From Oerskovia flava (GTDB taxonomy: Bacteria; Actinomycetota; Actinomycetes; Actinomycetales; Cellulomonadaceae): a stretch of DNA of 64,000 bases. The translations under genes were made by a program, and so were the position numbers. Location: positions 1-64,000 of the forward strand of contig NZ_JAOXSR010000012.1 of the NCBI RefSeq assembly GCF_026163685.1, in the 5' to 3' direction. Positions 42,338 to 50,675 of the stretch are shown here, piece after piece. The first letter of the stretch is position 1; every line of letters starts with the position of its first letter. The notes under the pieces are model-generated. The model did no database searches. It worked only from the letters and a program-made list of their open reading frames with translations, and had not been told where the DNA came from.

Positions 42338-43275
42338 TCTCCCTCGGCGAGTTCATCCAGGACTTGCTCAACCCCGACCTCGCGTTCCTGCCCAAGGCGC
42401 TGCTCGTCGCCGTCATGTCGAGCGTGGTCTGCGGCGTCATCGGGTGCCACGTCGTCCTGCGCGGCATGGCCTTCATCGGTGACGCCGTCGCGCACGCCGT
42501 GTTCCCCGGGCTCGCCATCGCGTTCGTGCTCCAGGGCTCGCTCGTGATCGGGGGAGCGGTGGCGGGCGTCGTCACGGCGGTCCTCGTCGCGGTGTTCTCC
42601 CAGAACCGCCGCCTCAAGGAGGACTCCATCATCGGCGTCTTCTTCGTCGCTGCCTTCGCGCTCGGCATCGTCATCATCTCCACAGCACCCGGCTACGCGG
42701 GCTCGCTGCAGCAGTTCCTGTTCGGGTCGATCACCGGCATCCCCGACGAGGACGTCTACGTCGTCGCGATCGCCGGGGCGATCCTGCTGCTGGTCGCCTT
42801 CCTCCTGCACAAGGAGTTCGTCGCGGTCAGCCTCGACCGGGAGATGGCCCGCTCGGCGGGGCTGCCGGTCTTCTGGCTCGACCTCGCGCTCTACGTCCTG
42901 GTGACGATCGCGATCGTCCTGTCCGTGCAGACGATCGGGAACATCCTGGTCCTCGCGCTCCTCATCACGCCGGCCGCGGCCGCGCGCCTGCTCACCGACC
43001 GGCTCGGACTGATGATGTTCCTCGCGCCGGTGATCGGGGGAGCGTCCGCGCTCGTCGGTCTCTACCTGTCGTGGAGCCTCGACCTGCCCGCGGGCGGCAC
43101 GATCGTGCTCGTGGCGACCGCCGTCTTCCTCGTGGCCTGGTTCTTCGCCCCGCGCCACGGACTGCTCGCACGACGGCGCCGGCACGGCTCGGCCCGCACC
43201 CCCGAGCAGGAGGCGGAGAACCAGGGCGTGGCGGCCGGGGAGCGGGCCACGCTCGGCGGGGTCCCGACGGGCTGA
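42334..43275 (+). CDS. Anchored-repeat ABC transporter permease
   Basis: A 313-residue ABC-3 family (ZnuB/MntC-like) permease with eight or so hydrophobic segments. It includes GCHVVLRGMAFIGDAVAHAVFPGLA, characteristic of metal permeases, and the typical SLDREMARSAGLP loop. The GTG at 42334 overlaps the ATPase stop (GTGA). It completes a zinc or manganese importer with the ATPase and binding lipoprotein. Confidence 0.92.
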   Translation: MISLGEFIQDLLNPDLAFLPKALLVAVMSSVVCGVIGCHVVLRGMAFIGDAVAHAVFPGLAIAFVLQGSLVIGGAVAGVVTAVLVAVFSQNRRLKEDSIIGVFFVAAFALGIVIISTAPGYAGSLQQFLFGSITGIPDEDVYVVAIAGAILLLVAFLLHKEFVAVSLDREMARSAGLPVFWLDLALYVLVTIAIVLSVQTIGNILVLALLITPAAAARLLTDRLGLMMFLAPVIGGASALVGLYLSWSLDLPAGGTIVLVATAVFLVAWFFAPRHGLLARRRRHGSARTPEQEAENQGVAAGERATLGGVPTG

Positions 43276-43400
43276 GCCGCAGGCATCCTGTCACGACCGG
43301 ACCTCCGGTGCGCCCGTACCTCGTGCGGCCCACCACCGTGCGTCCCAGGTCGTCCTCGCGGACGACTCGGGCGTCCCCGCCGTCGGGCAGGATGGTCGCC

Positions 43401-44153
43401 GTGACCGACGCCGTCCCGCCCTCCTCGTCCGCGCCCTCCGCCGCCAGGACCGTGGGTCCCTCGACGGTCGACCTCCTCGTCCTCTGGGCTGGTATCCCGG
43501 CGCTCGGCGCCGGGCTCGCGTACGGGGTGCTGCGCCTCGCGGGCTGGTACACCGGTCTGCCGTGGGCACCCTTCCAAGGACCCGCGCGTCTCGTCGACGA
43601 GCTGCTCGGGGAGCGCGGAGCCCTCGGGGTCGCGATCGCCCTCGGGCTCGGGGCGCTCGCGGGCGCGGTGTTCGCGGGCTTCGCGCGGCGAGACATCGCG
43701 GTGGTGACGGTCGCACCCGAGCGGGCGAGCGTCGTCCTGCACGGCACGGCGACGGAGCTCGACCGGGCGGAGGTGACCTCCGTCTACGTGGACCGCAAGG
43801 CGCTCGTCGTCCTCGGAGGTCCGGACGGTGCCGGTGAGCTCGCGCACGCGGTCACGGAGCTGGGGACACCTCGCCTCGCCGACGCGTTCCGTGCCCAGGG
43901 CTGGCCGTGGTGCGACGAGGACCCGTACGCGGGCGCGCTGCGCCGCTGGGTCCCCGGCGACGAGAGCCTCCCGGCGAGCGCCGACGCGGTGCTGCGGGCT
44001 CGTGCGGTGATGCTCGAGGCGGGCACGTCCGACGACGTCGCCGACCTGCGCCGTGAGCTCTCACGGCTCGGCGTCGTGGTGCGTGACGTCGACAAGAAGC
44101 AGTACTGGCGCCCTGCGCGCCCGGGAGGGGTGCGGGGCGCCGGTACCGCGTGA
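43401..44153 (+). CDS. YqeB-like membrane protein
   Basis: A 250-residue protein with two predicted N-terminal helices (about 22-45 and 68-90) followed by a cytoplasmic PH-like domain (DIAVVTVAPERASVVLHG) and a C-terminal helical part (RRELSRLGVVVRDVDKKQYWR), matching the plan of Bacillus YqeB-family proteins. The start is uncertain: GTG 43401 (AGGATGG upstream) or ATG 43392. Its relation to the metal island is only positional. Confidence 0.78.
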   Translation: MTDAVPPSSSAPSAARTVGPSTVDLLVLWAGIPALGAGLAYGVLRLAGWYTGLPWAPFQGPARLVDELLGERGALGVAIALGLGALAGAVFAGFARRDIAVVTVAPERASVVLHGTATELDRAEVTSVYVDRKALVVLGGPDGAGELAHAVTELGTPRLADAFRAQGWPWCDEDPYAGALRRWVPGDESLPASADAVLRARAVMLEAGTSDDVADLRRELSRLGVVVRDVDKKQYWRPARPGGVRGAGTA

Positions 44154-44165
44154 CGGAACCGCGGC

Positions 44166-44459
44166 TCAGTGCTCGTCGTAGTGGTCCTCGTGGGCCGCGT
44201 GCTTGTGCCCGTCGTGCACGTAGTCGACGTGGTCGCCGTGGTCGACGGACTCGTGCCCGCATTCCGGGCCGTGGGTGTGCTCGTCGGACGAGTGCTCGGC
44301 CTTCGCCTCGTGCTCGTCGTAGTGGTCGCCGTGCACGGCGTGGCGGTGGGTGCCGTGCAGGAAGTCGACGTGGTCGCCGTGCTGCACGGACTCGTGCCCG
44401 CAGCCGTCGCCGTGGGTGTGCTCCGCGACGCTGTGCTCTGCGTGGGTGTCGGTGGTCAT
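44166..44459 (-). CDS. Histidine-rich repeat protein, probable zinc buffer
   Basis: A 97-residue soluble protein in which 25 residues are histidine. It is built from two repeats of about 45 residues, each carrying EHTHGxxCGHESVxHGDHVDxxH and HxHAxHxDHYDEH. Such proteins in actinobacteria are often misnamed zinc transporter permeases, but there is no membrane segment. The start overlaps the stop of the SmtB-type sensor by 4 bases. High histidine and one cysteine per repeat suggest binding or delivery of zinc; that function is inferred. Confidence 0.88.
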   Translation of the reverse strand: MTTDTHAEHSVAEHTHGDGCGHESVQHGDHVDFLHGTHRHAVHGDHYDEHEAKAEHSSDEHTHGPECGHESVDHGDHVDYVHDGHKHAAHEDHYDEH

Positions 44460-44809
44460 CGTCCGGTCTCCTCCGTGTCGTGGTCTTGCGCGGCGCGCAC
44501 CGCGGGAACCTCCTGGACGTGCGCGAGAGCATCGGCGACGACGTGGGACACGTGCGTGTCCGCGACGCTGTAGACCACCTCCCGGCCGGTGCGGGTCGCG
44601 GTCACCAGGCCGCCCTGTCGAAGGGTCCGGAGGTGCTGGGAGACCAGCGGCTGGGACAGCCCGGTGCTCTCCGTCAGCGCCCCCACGGTCCGGGGCTCGT
44701 CACCCACGAGGTGCAGCAGCCTCAGTCGTGACTCGTTGCCGAGGATCCTGAAGAGCTGCGCGGCATCCGCGAGGCCTTGCTCTGTACGCACAGCAGCAGT
44801 CCACCACAC
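44456..44809 (-). CDS. SmtB/ArsR-type zinc sensor
   Basis: A 117-residue (GTG 44809) or 111-residue (GTG 44791) ArsR/SmtB repressor with recognition helix SQPLVSQHLRTLRQGG. The C-terminal helix contains D84-x-H86-x10-H97-x2-E100, exactly the alpha5 zinc site of SmtB and CzrA. It should release DNA when zinc is abundant, so it may switch on the His-rich protein that overlaps it by 4 bases. An AT-rich palindrome overlaps its start region. Confidence 0.9.
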   Translation of the reverse strand: MWWTAAVRTEQGLADAAQLFRILGNESRLRLLHLVGDEPRTVGALTESTGLSQPLVSQHLRTLRQGGLVTATRTGREVVYSVADTHVSHVVADALAHVQEVPAVRAAQDHDTEETGR

Positions 44810-44832
44810 ATATAAACATATTGCAATATTAC
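44804..44832. promoter_or_regulatory. AT-rich operator of the SmtB-type sensor
   Basis: ACATAT-AA-ACATAT followed by the palindrome ATATTGCAATAT (44818-44829) makes a sharply AT-rich island in GC-rich DNA directly upstream of the sensor gene. ArsR/SmtB operators are typically AT-rich imperfect dyads of this size. Confidence 0.6.
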
Positions 44833-44869
44833 TATGTCTTGATGATGGTTCTCAGATGCCTCTCCGTCG

Positions 44870-45967
44870 CTACGCGTGCGCGGCATCGCCGACGAGGTGA
44901 CGGTGGACCGCGGCGACGTCCGCCGCGGCGACCGGCTCCCCGGGCCTGACGGCGCAGTCGTCGAGCCGTGCCCGCAGGCGAGGCAGGTCCATGCCTGCTC
45001 CGATGCACACGAGCCGGCTCGTCCGGCCCTCGGGTGCCCGTCGGGTACGGCTGAAGCGGACCTGCCGGCCGACCACGTGCGCGACGACGAGGTCGTCACC
45101 CTCGGGCGTGGCGAGCCGCAGGACGCCCTTGGCGCGGAACATCCCGGCCGGCCGGTCGTCGAAGAGGGCCGCGACTCGCCCCGGGTGCAGCGGGACGTCG
45201 CTCACGAGCTCGAGCGAGTCGTACTGCCCGTGCACGTGCGGGCCGTGGTCCACGCCCTCGTCGTCCCGCCCATGAGCCTCGTCGCCACCGTGAGCCTCGT
45301 CGTCACCACGGTCGTCGGTCCACGCGGCCGCGACGCCGAGCGTCGGCTGCCAGGGTCCGCGCCGGCGGGGTGGCGCGTCGAGCAGGAGGAGCGGGTCCAC
45401 GCGCCCCTCGATCGTGCGCACCAGCGGTGCGTCGGGGTGGAGCGCGCGGCAGCGGCCCTCGACCTGGTCGATCGTCCCCGCCGCCGCGTCCGCCTTGTTC
45501 AGCACCACGACGTCCGCCGTCGCGAGCCGCCTGGCCACCTCGGGATGCCGGTCGAAGGTGGTGAGGGCCTCGGACGCGTCGACGACCTGGACGAGCGCCG
45601 CCACGTGCGCGCCGGGGTGGATCGCGACGCGCCGGGCGAGGGTGGCCGGGTCCGCCAGGCCGCTGGCCTCGAGCACGACGACGTCCACGTGGGCGGTCGG
45701 TCCCGTGAGCCGGTCGAGCATCGCGGGGAGCTCGTCGTCCTCGGCCGCGCAGCACAGGCAGCCGCCCGTGGAGCTCTCGATCGACTCGGCGCCGCCGGTG
45801 ATCAGCAGCGGGTCGATGCCCGTCCGACCGAAGTCGTTGACGATGACCGCGATCCGCGAGTCCCCGGCGCTCGCGAGGAGATGGTTGACCAGTGTCGTCT
45901 TCCCCGCGCCGAGAAAGCCGGCGACGACCACCACCGGGACGGTGCGCGGCGTGGTGGGGCGAGCCAT
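44870..45967 (-). CDS. CobW/COG0523 family GTPase
   Basis: A 365-residue P-loop GTPase of the metal-chaperone family: Walker A GFLGAGKT (17-24), metal-binding CLCC (70-73), base-recognition NKAD, and a linker rich in His and Asp (about 213-240, HGGDEAHGRDDEGVDHGPHVHG). The C-terminal CobW domain follows. These proteins (ZagA, YeiR, ZNG1-type) insert or mobilise zinc when zinc is scarce. It starts at ATG 45967 next to a Zur-like box and is head-to-head with the SmtB operator region. Confidence 0.92.
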   Translation of the reverse strand: MARPTTPRTVPVVVVAGFLGAGKTTLVNHLLASAGDSRIAVIVNDFGRTGIDPLLITGGAESIESSTGGCLCCAAEDDELPAMLDRLTGPTAHVDVVVLEASGLADPATLARRVAIHPGAHVAALVQVVDASEALTTFDRHPEVARRLATADVVVLNKADAAAGTIDQVEGRCRALHPDAPLVRTIEGRVDPLLLLDAPPRRRGPWQPTLGVAAAWTDDRGDDEAHGGDEAHGRDDEGVDHGPHVHGQYDSLELVSDVPLHPGRVAALFDDRPAGMFRAKGVLRLATPEGDDLVVAHVVGRQVRFSRTRRAPEGRTSRLVCIGAGMDLPRLRARLDDCAVRPGEPVAAADVAAVHRHLVGDAAHA

Positions 45968-45974
45968 CGGTCGA

Positions 45975-45989
45975 TGATAGTGCTTCTCA
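45975..45989 (-). promoter_or_regulatory. Zur-like box TGA-N9-TCA at the COG0523 gene
   Basis: TGATAGTGCTTCTCA shares TGA...TCA and 10 of 15 positions with actinobacterial Zur sites by eye. It ends 8 bases upstream of the GTPase start, overlapping the 3' end of the LysR gene. The match is partial, so this is tentative. Confidence 0.35.
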
Positions 45990-46877
45990 TCTGCAGGCGG
46001 CGGCGTCCTCGAGGAGCTCGAGCAGCTGCGGCGCGGGGGAGGCGGACCGGTCCCACGGGCCGGTCACGACCGACACCACCCAGTGCGGCGCCCGGTCCTC
46101 GGGGACCGCGACCTGGACGAGGCGCGCGGCCTGCGGCTTCGCGGCGACGTGCCGCGGGACGAGGGCGATCCCGAGCCTGCGGTCCACGAGGTCGAGCAGC
46201 GTGTGGACGTCGTTCACGGTGAACCGGACGCGCCGGCGCACACCGTGGACGTCGCACGCGGCGTCGTTGAGCGGCCGCACGCCCCACGAGTCGTGGAAGT
46301 CGATGAAGTCCTCCCCGGCCAGGTCCTGCCACTCCAGGCGCGACCGGCTCGCGAGCGGGTGCTCCGGCGGGCACAGCAGGACCAGCGGCTCGCTGCCCAG
46401 CGTCCGCTGGGAGAGCGAACCCAGGTGGTCGGTGGTGGCGACGAAGGCGACGTCGAGGTCGCCGTCGCGCACCTGGGTGAGCAGCTCGTGCGAGCCGGCC
46501 TGGACGAAGTGGATCTCCACCTGCGGGTAGCGCCGGTGGAAGCGCTCGAGGAGGGCCGAGACGTCGAGCACCCCGAGGCACTGCTCCGACCCGACCCGCA
46601 GGGCGCCGGAGAGCTCGCGGGTCGCCTGGACGACGGCGTCGCGCGCTGCCGCGGCCTGCGCGAGCATGGACCGGGCGTGCGGCAGCAGCGCCAGGCCGGC
46701 GTCCGTCGGCCGGACCCGGCGCGTCGTGCGGGTGAAGAGCACGGTGCCGAGCTCGTTCTCGAGGCTGCGGACCGCCGCCGAGAGGCCGGACTGGGACACG
46801 CCCGTCACTGCGGCGGCGCGGGTGAACTGCTCCTCGTCCGCCAGGGCGACGAGGTACTCCATCTGGCGCAGGTCCAT
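45987..46877 (-). CDS. LysR family transcriptional regulator
   Basis: A 296-residue LysR regulator: N-terminal winged helix (about 1-60, MDLRQMEYLVALADEEQFTRAA, VSQSGLSAAVRSLENELG) and a substrate-binding domain from about 90. It is divergent from the aldo/keto reductase gene at 47011 across 133 bases, where GAAGAACCACTAG...GGACTTC (about 46900-46924) forms an imperfect dyad that may be its site. It likely activates the reductase genes. Confidence 0.9.
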   Translation of the reverse strand: MDLRQMEYLVALADEEQFTRAAAVTGVSQSGLSAAVRSLENELGTVLFTRTTRRVRPTDAGLALLPHARSMLAQAAAARDAVVQATRELSGALRVGSEQCLGVLDVSALLERFHRRYPQVEIHFVQAGSHELLTQVRDGDLDVAFVATTDHLGSLSQRTLGSEPLVLLCPPEHPLASRSRLEWQDLAGEDFIDFHDSWGVRPLNDAACDVHGVRRRVRFTVNDVHTLLDLVDRRLGIALVPRHVAAKPQAARLVQVAVPEDRAPHWVVSVVTGPWDRSASPAPQLLELLEDAAACR

Positions 46878-47010
46878 TCATCGCTCCTGGTCATGAATCG
46901 AAGAACCACTAGTTGTTGGACTTCTAGGTTACGGGTTCCTACCCTCGTGGACGACGGGTCGTGCCCGAGCCGGGCACGACCTCTCCCGATCACGAAGCGA
47001 GGAAGCTCCT

Positions 47011-47871
47011 ATGCAGCACCGCACTCTCGGCGACCAGCAGGTCGGCGCGATCGGCCTCGGCGGGATGCCCCTGTCGATCGAGGGACGCCCCGACGCCGAG
47101 CGCTCCGTCGCGACGATCCACGCCGCGCTCGACGCCGGCGTGACCCTCATCGACACCGCGGACGCCTACCACCGCGACGGGGGCGAGGTCGGGCACAACG
47201 AGGAGCTCATCGCCCGGGCGCTGGGGTCCTTCGGCGGCGACACCTCCGACGTCCTCGTCGCCACGAAGGGCGGCCACCTGCGGCCCGGCGACGGCACCTG
47301 GACCCGCAACGGCGACCCGACGTACCTCAAGCAGGCCGCCAAGGCGTCGGCCCTGCGGCTCGGCGTCGACGCCATCGGCCTCTACCAGTTCCACCGCCCG
47401 GACCCCGAGGTGCCCTACGCCGACTCCGTCGGCGCGCTGGGCGAGCTCCTCGACGAGGGCGTGATCCGGATGGCCGGGATCTCGAACGCCGACGTCGCGC
47501 AGATCGACCTCGCGAACGAGGTCCTCGACGGGCGGCTCGTCTCCGTGCAGAACCAGTTCTCGCCGCGCTTCCGCTCGAGCCAGGGCGAGCTCGAGCACTG
47601 TGCGCAGCTCGGGATCGCGTTCCTCCCGTGGAGCCCGCTCGGCGGCATCGCGAACGCCGGGGAGCTCGGCGCGCGGCACGCCGCCTTCCGGGAGGTCGCC
47701 GACGCCCACGGGGTGAGCGTCTACCAGGTGACGCTCGCGTGGGAGCTCGCGCTCGCGCCCGTCGTCGTCCCCATCCCCGGCGCCTCGCGCCCGGCGAGCA
47801 TCCAGGACTCGGCGCGTGCCGTCGACCTCCACCTGAGCGCGGACGAGGTCGCCCGCCTCTCCGCCGCGTGA
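47011..47871 (+). CDS. Aldo/keto reductase
   Basis: A 286-residue NADPH-dependent TIM-barrel reductase. The catalytic tetrad is visible: Asp and Tyr in DTADAYHRDG, Lys in ATKGGH and His in YQFHRPDP. PIPGASRP near the C-terminus binds NADP phosphate. It is divergent from the LysR gene and 55 bases upstream of a second reductase of the same superfamily. Substrate unknown. Confidence 0.92.
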   Translation: MQHRTLGDQQVGAIGLGGMPLSIEGRPDAERSVATIHAALDAGVTLIDTADAYHRDGGEVGHNEELIARALGSFGGDTSDVLVATKGGHLRPGDGTWTRNGDPTYLKQAAKASALRLGVDAIGLYQFHRPDPEVPYADSVGALGELLDEGVIRMAGISNADVAQIDLANEVLDGRLVSVQNQFSPRFRSSQGELEHCAQLGIAFLPWSPLGGIANAGELGARHAAFREVADAHGVSVYQVTLAWELALAPVVVPIPGASRPASIQDSARAVDLHLSADEVARLSAA

Positions 47872-47926
47872 GCCTGCCGACGACCCGTCCGGCCGGCACC
47901 CATCCCACCAGTCCACAGGAGCACTC

Positions 47927-48862
47927 GTGAAGACCTTCACCCTTCCCGGGACGGACATCACCGTCCCCAACGTCGTCCTCGGCCTCATGCGCATCCAGGA
48001 GAAGTCGGACGAGGAGGTCCGTACGCTCGTGCGCACCGCCCGTGACGCCGGCATCTCGTTCGTCGACCACGCCGACGTGTACGGCAGCGACCTGCACGGG
48101 TGCGAGCGCCGGTTCGCCGAGGCGCTGGACCTCACGCCCGCCGAGCGCGAGGCGACCGTCATCCAGACCAAGTGCGGGATCGTGCGCGAGGGCCCGTACT
48201 TCGACTTCTCGTACGAGCACATCATCGAGTCGGTGCACGGGTCGCTCGAGGCGCTGCGGACCGACTACATCGACATCCTCCTGCTGCACCGGCCCGACGC
48301 CCTCGTCGAGCCCGAGGAGGTCGCCCGCGCGTTCGACGAGCTCGCCGCGGCGGGCAAGGTCCGGGCGTTCGGCGTCTCGAACCACACCCCGCGCCAGATC
48401 GACCTGCTGCGCAAGCACGTGCAGCAGCCGATCGTCGTGAACCAGCTCCAGCTGTCCGTGACGCATGCGCCGCTCGTGACCCAGGGCGTCGCCGCGAACA
48501 TGCAGGCGCTGGACCAGTCCGTGGTCCGCGACGGCGGCGGCCTGCTCGACTACTGCCGCCTGAACGACATCACCGTCCAGGCCTGGTCGCCTTTCCAGGC
48601 AGGGTTCTTCGACGGGGTCTTCCTCGGCTCGCCGCGGTTCCCGGAGCTCAACGCGGTGATCGACCGGCTCGCGGCCGCCTACGACGTCCCCGCGATCGCC
48701 ATCGCGACGGCGTGGATCACCCGGCACCCGGCGCGGATGCAGGTCGTGCTCGGCACGACGAGCCCGGAGCGGGTGGCCGGTGCCGCGCAGGGCTCCGAGA
48801 TCCTCCTGACCCGGGCCGAGTGGTACGAGCTGAGCCGCGCCGCCGGGTACACGGTTCCCTGA
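47927..48862 (+). CDS. Aldo/keto reductase (YdhF-like)
   Basis: A 311-residue aldo/keto reductase closest in style to E. coli YdhF: VVLGLMRI, DHADVYGSDLHGCERRF (with the catalytic Asp and Tyr), TKCGI (Lys), LLHRPDALVEPEEV (His) and VVLGTTSPER for NADP binding. CAGGAGC precedes the GTG. It follows the other reductase in an apparent operon regulated by the LysR protein. Confidence 0.92.
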   Translation: MKTFTLPGTDITVPNVVLGLMRIQEKSDEEVRTLVRTARDAGISFVDHADVYGSDLHGCERRFAEALDLTPAEREATVIQTKCGIVREGPYFDFSYEHIIESVHGSLEALRTDYIDILLLHRPDALVEPEEVARAFDELAAAGKVRAFGVSNHTPRQIDLLRKHVQQPIVVNQLQLSVTHAPLVTQGVAANMQALDQSVVRDGGGLLDYCRLNDITVQAWSPFQAGFFDGVFLGSPRFPELNAVIDRLAAAYDVPAIAIATAWITRHPARMQVVLGTTSPERVAGAAQGSEILLTRAEWYELSRAAGYTVP

Positions 48863-48940
48863 CCTGCGGGGATGTCGGAGGCCACCTGTACTCTCGGCGT
48901 GCGGTCACCTGTACGTGACCCACGATCGAGGAGGACGACG

Positions 48941-49618
48941 ATGCCCACCACCCCCGCGCCTGCGGACGATCCCACGACCGGACCCCCGGCAGGCGGCGGA
49001 CCGGGAGCCGCGTTCGTCGAGCACTTCGCCTTCCTGTGCGCGGGGGAGGACGACCGCGGGCTCCTGCGCGGGCTGGCCGCGACGGTGCGGAGCTTCGAGG
49101 TCGCGGACGACGGCTCGGCGCACGCCGTCCTGGGGTGGGTCGGCGAGCCGCACGACGTCCGCTGCGGGCCGCCGTTCGTCGGCAGGCCCGCTCCGGGGGT
49201 CCCGGCAAGCTACGTCGACGTCGCGCGCACGCACAACGGGATCTCGTGGGAGTCCTACGGTGGGGGGCCGCTCGGCCACCCCGGCCTGGGCGCGGACGGA
49301 CTGCCCGACAGCGTCGGGGTCTGGGAGCACGACGCGCTCGAGGAGGGCGACAACGAGGAGTTCCTCGCCCGCCTCGGTGCCGCGGGTCTGTCGCCTGCGG
49401 ACCTGCAGGAGGCGTTCGGCTCGGGCCAGAACTGGATCCTCTTCGACCCCCTGCGCGCGACCACCGGCGGCGAGCACGCAGTGGCGTTCGTCAGCCACGA
49501 GAGCTGTGAGTGGGAACCGATGGCCAGCACCGAGGGCGTCGGCTACGGCACCGTCCTGCTGTGGCAGCTCTCCGACTACTTCCTCGACACCGAGCTGATC
49601 CACGACACCCACAACTGA
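48941..49618 (+). CDS. Hypothetical protein
   Basis: A 225-residue soluble protein with a Pro/Thr-rich N-terminus, an acidic composition and many tryptophans in the second half (GISWESYGGG, QNWILFDPL, CEWEPMASTEGVGYGTVLLWQLSDYFL). The general look recalls SMI1/KNR4-like or suppressor-type globular proteins, but I cannot assign it. The ATG follows GAGGAGG. It is convergent with the VOC gene. Confidence 0.75.
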   Translation: MPTTPAPADDPTTGPPAGGGPGAAFVEHFAFLCAGEDDRGLLRGLAATVRSFEVADDGSAHAVLGWVGEPHDVRCGPPFVGRPAPGVPASYVDVARTHNGISWESYGGGPLGHPGLGADGLPDSVGVWEHDALEEGDNEEFLARLGAAGLSPADLQEAFGSGQNWILFDPLRATTGGEHAVAFVSHESCEWEPMASTEGVGYGTVLLWQLSDYFLDTELIHDTHN

Positions 49619-49630
49619 GCGGAGTCCTGC

Positions 49631-50155
49631 TCAGCGCACCGGTACGCTGCTGCGACCCTCTGCCCGGCCGCTCAGCTCCGCGTCGAGCGTCGCCTGCGCG
49701 ACCCGCATCTGCTCGATGTAGACCGGGTCCTGCATCCGCTGCCACATGAGGTCCTCGGGCACGTCCTCGACGTGGCTGACGACCCACCAGATATTGCCGA
49801 ACGGGTCCTTGACGCGCCCACCTCTCTGCCCGAACGCGCTGTCTCCCAGCTCGGTCACCACGTCGGCTCCGGCCGCCGACGCCTTGGCGAAGGTCTCGTC
49901 CGCGTCCGGCACGAACACGCGTAGCAGGCTGGGCATGACGGGCCACTCCGGGCGGCGGTCGAACGCCAGCACGACGGTGTCGCCGACCCGGATCTCGCCG
50001 TGCCCGACGGAGCCGTCCTCGGTCATGACGCGGGCCACCTCCTCGCCGTCGAACACCTCGGCCACGAAGTCGAGGAAGGCACCTGTGTCGTCGGTGACGG
50101 CCCACGGGGCGATGCTGGTGTAGCCGGCAGGGGCACTGTTCTGCAGTGCGGTCAT
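49631..50155 (-). CDS. VOC family (glyoxalase-like) protein
   Basis: A 174-residue vicinal-oxygen-chelate protein of the PhnB-like group: two beta-alpha-beta-beta-beta halves, with FLDFVAEVFDGEEVARVM in the first and DADETFAKASAAGADVV...KDPFGNIWWVVSH in the second. The ATG at 50155 has GAGGAATC upstream. Members range from dioxygenases to antibiotic-binding proteins; no substrate is assigned. Confidence 0.88.
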   Translation of the reverse strand: MTALQNSAPAGYTSIAPWAVTDDTGAFLDFVAEVFDGEEVARVMTEDGSVGHGEIRVGDTVVLAFDRRPEWPVMPSLLRVFVPDADETFAKASAAGADVVTELGDSAFGQRGGRVKDPFGNIWWVVSHVEDVPEDLMWQRMQDPVYIEQMRVAQATLDAELSGRAEGRSSVPVR

Positions 50156-50287
50156 GACGATTCCTCTCGGGCTGCTTCTCGCTGTCATCGACGACGATAG
50201 AGAGGGTAGAGGTCAGATGCTGTCCTAGACTCTGCACCGCGTGCGGGTTCCGAGGAAGCCGCGATCCCTGACCCGCGGCCGACGGCG

Positions 50288-50650
50288 CTAGTCGGTCGTC
50301 TCGAGGACGCGCACGACGAGTACGTCACACTGCACGGGGTAGGACTCGGCGCACGCCTCGCCGGTCCAGACCTCGACCCGCGCACCGGTGACGAGGGCGT
50401 CCCGGGGCAGGCTCTCGTCGTCAGGCCCGACGACGACGGTGTCCTCGGTCAGCAGTGACATGCCCTCGAAGTACTCGTCCGAGGGCTCCGCGAGCGCGGG
50501 CCCGTCCGCGACCACCCCGACGACGGTGGGCTCCCCGCCCGGGATCGGGCCGCCGCACGCGGTGAGCGTGACGAGAAGGGCCAGCGGCATGGAGAGAGCG
50601 AGCGCGCCACGGCGCGCTCGCTCCCGTCGGTCGAGGGCTCCGGGTCTCAT
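50288..50650 (-). CDS. Hypothetical lipoprotein
   Basis: A 120-residue predicted lipoprotein with a basic N-terminus, hydrophobic core and lipobox LTAC (Cys32). The mature part (VVGVVADGPALAEP, GARVEVWTGEACAESYPVQCDVLVVRV) resembles small OB-like, DUF3221-type extracellular proteins. It lies just downstream of a DoxX gene on the same strand. Confidence 0.7.
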   Translation of the reverse strand: MRPGALDRRERARRGALALSMPLALLVTLTACGGPIPGGEPTVVGVVADGPALAEPSDEYFEGMSLLTEDTVVVGPDDESLPRDALVTGARVEVWTGEACAESYPVQCDVLVVRVLETTD

Positions 50651-50675
50651 GACCCGATCATGCCCGATCGTGAGC

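Noticed and set aside
44166-44459. Zinc transporter permease, a name often given to this His-rich family
   Set aside because: The sequence is wholly hydrophilic with no membrane helix; a soluble metal-binding role fits better.
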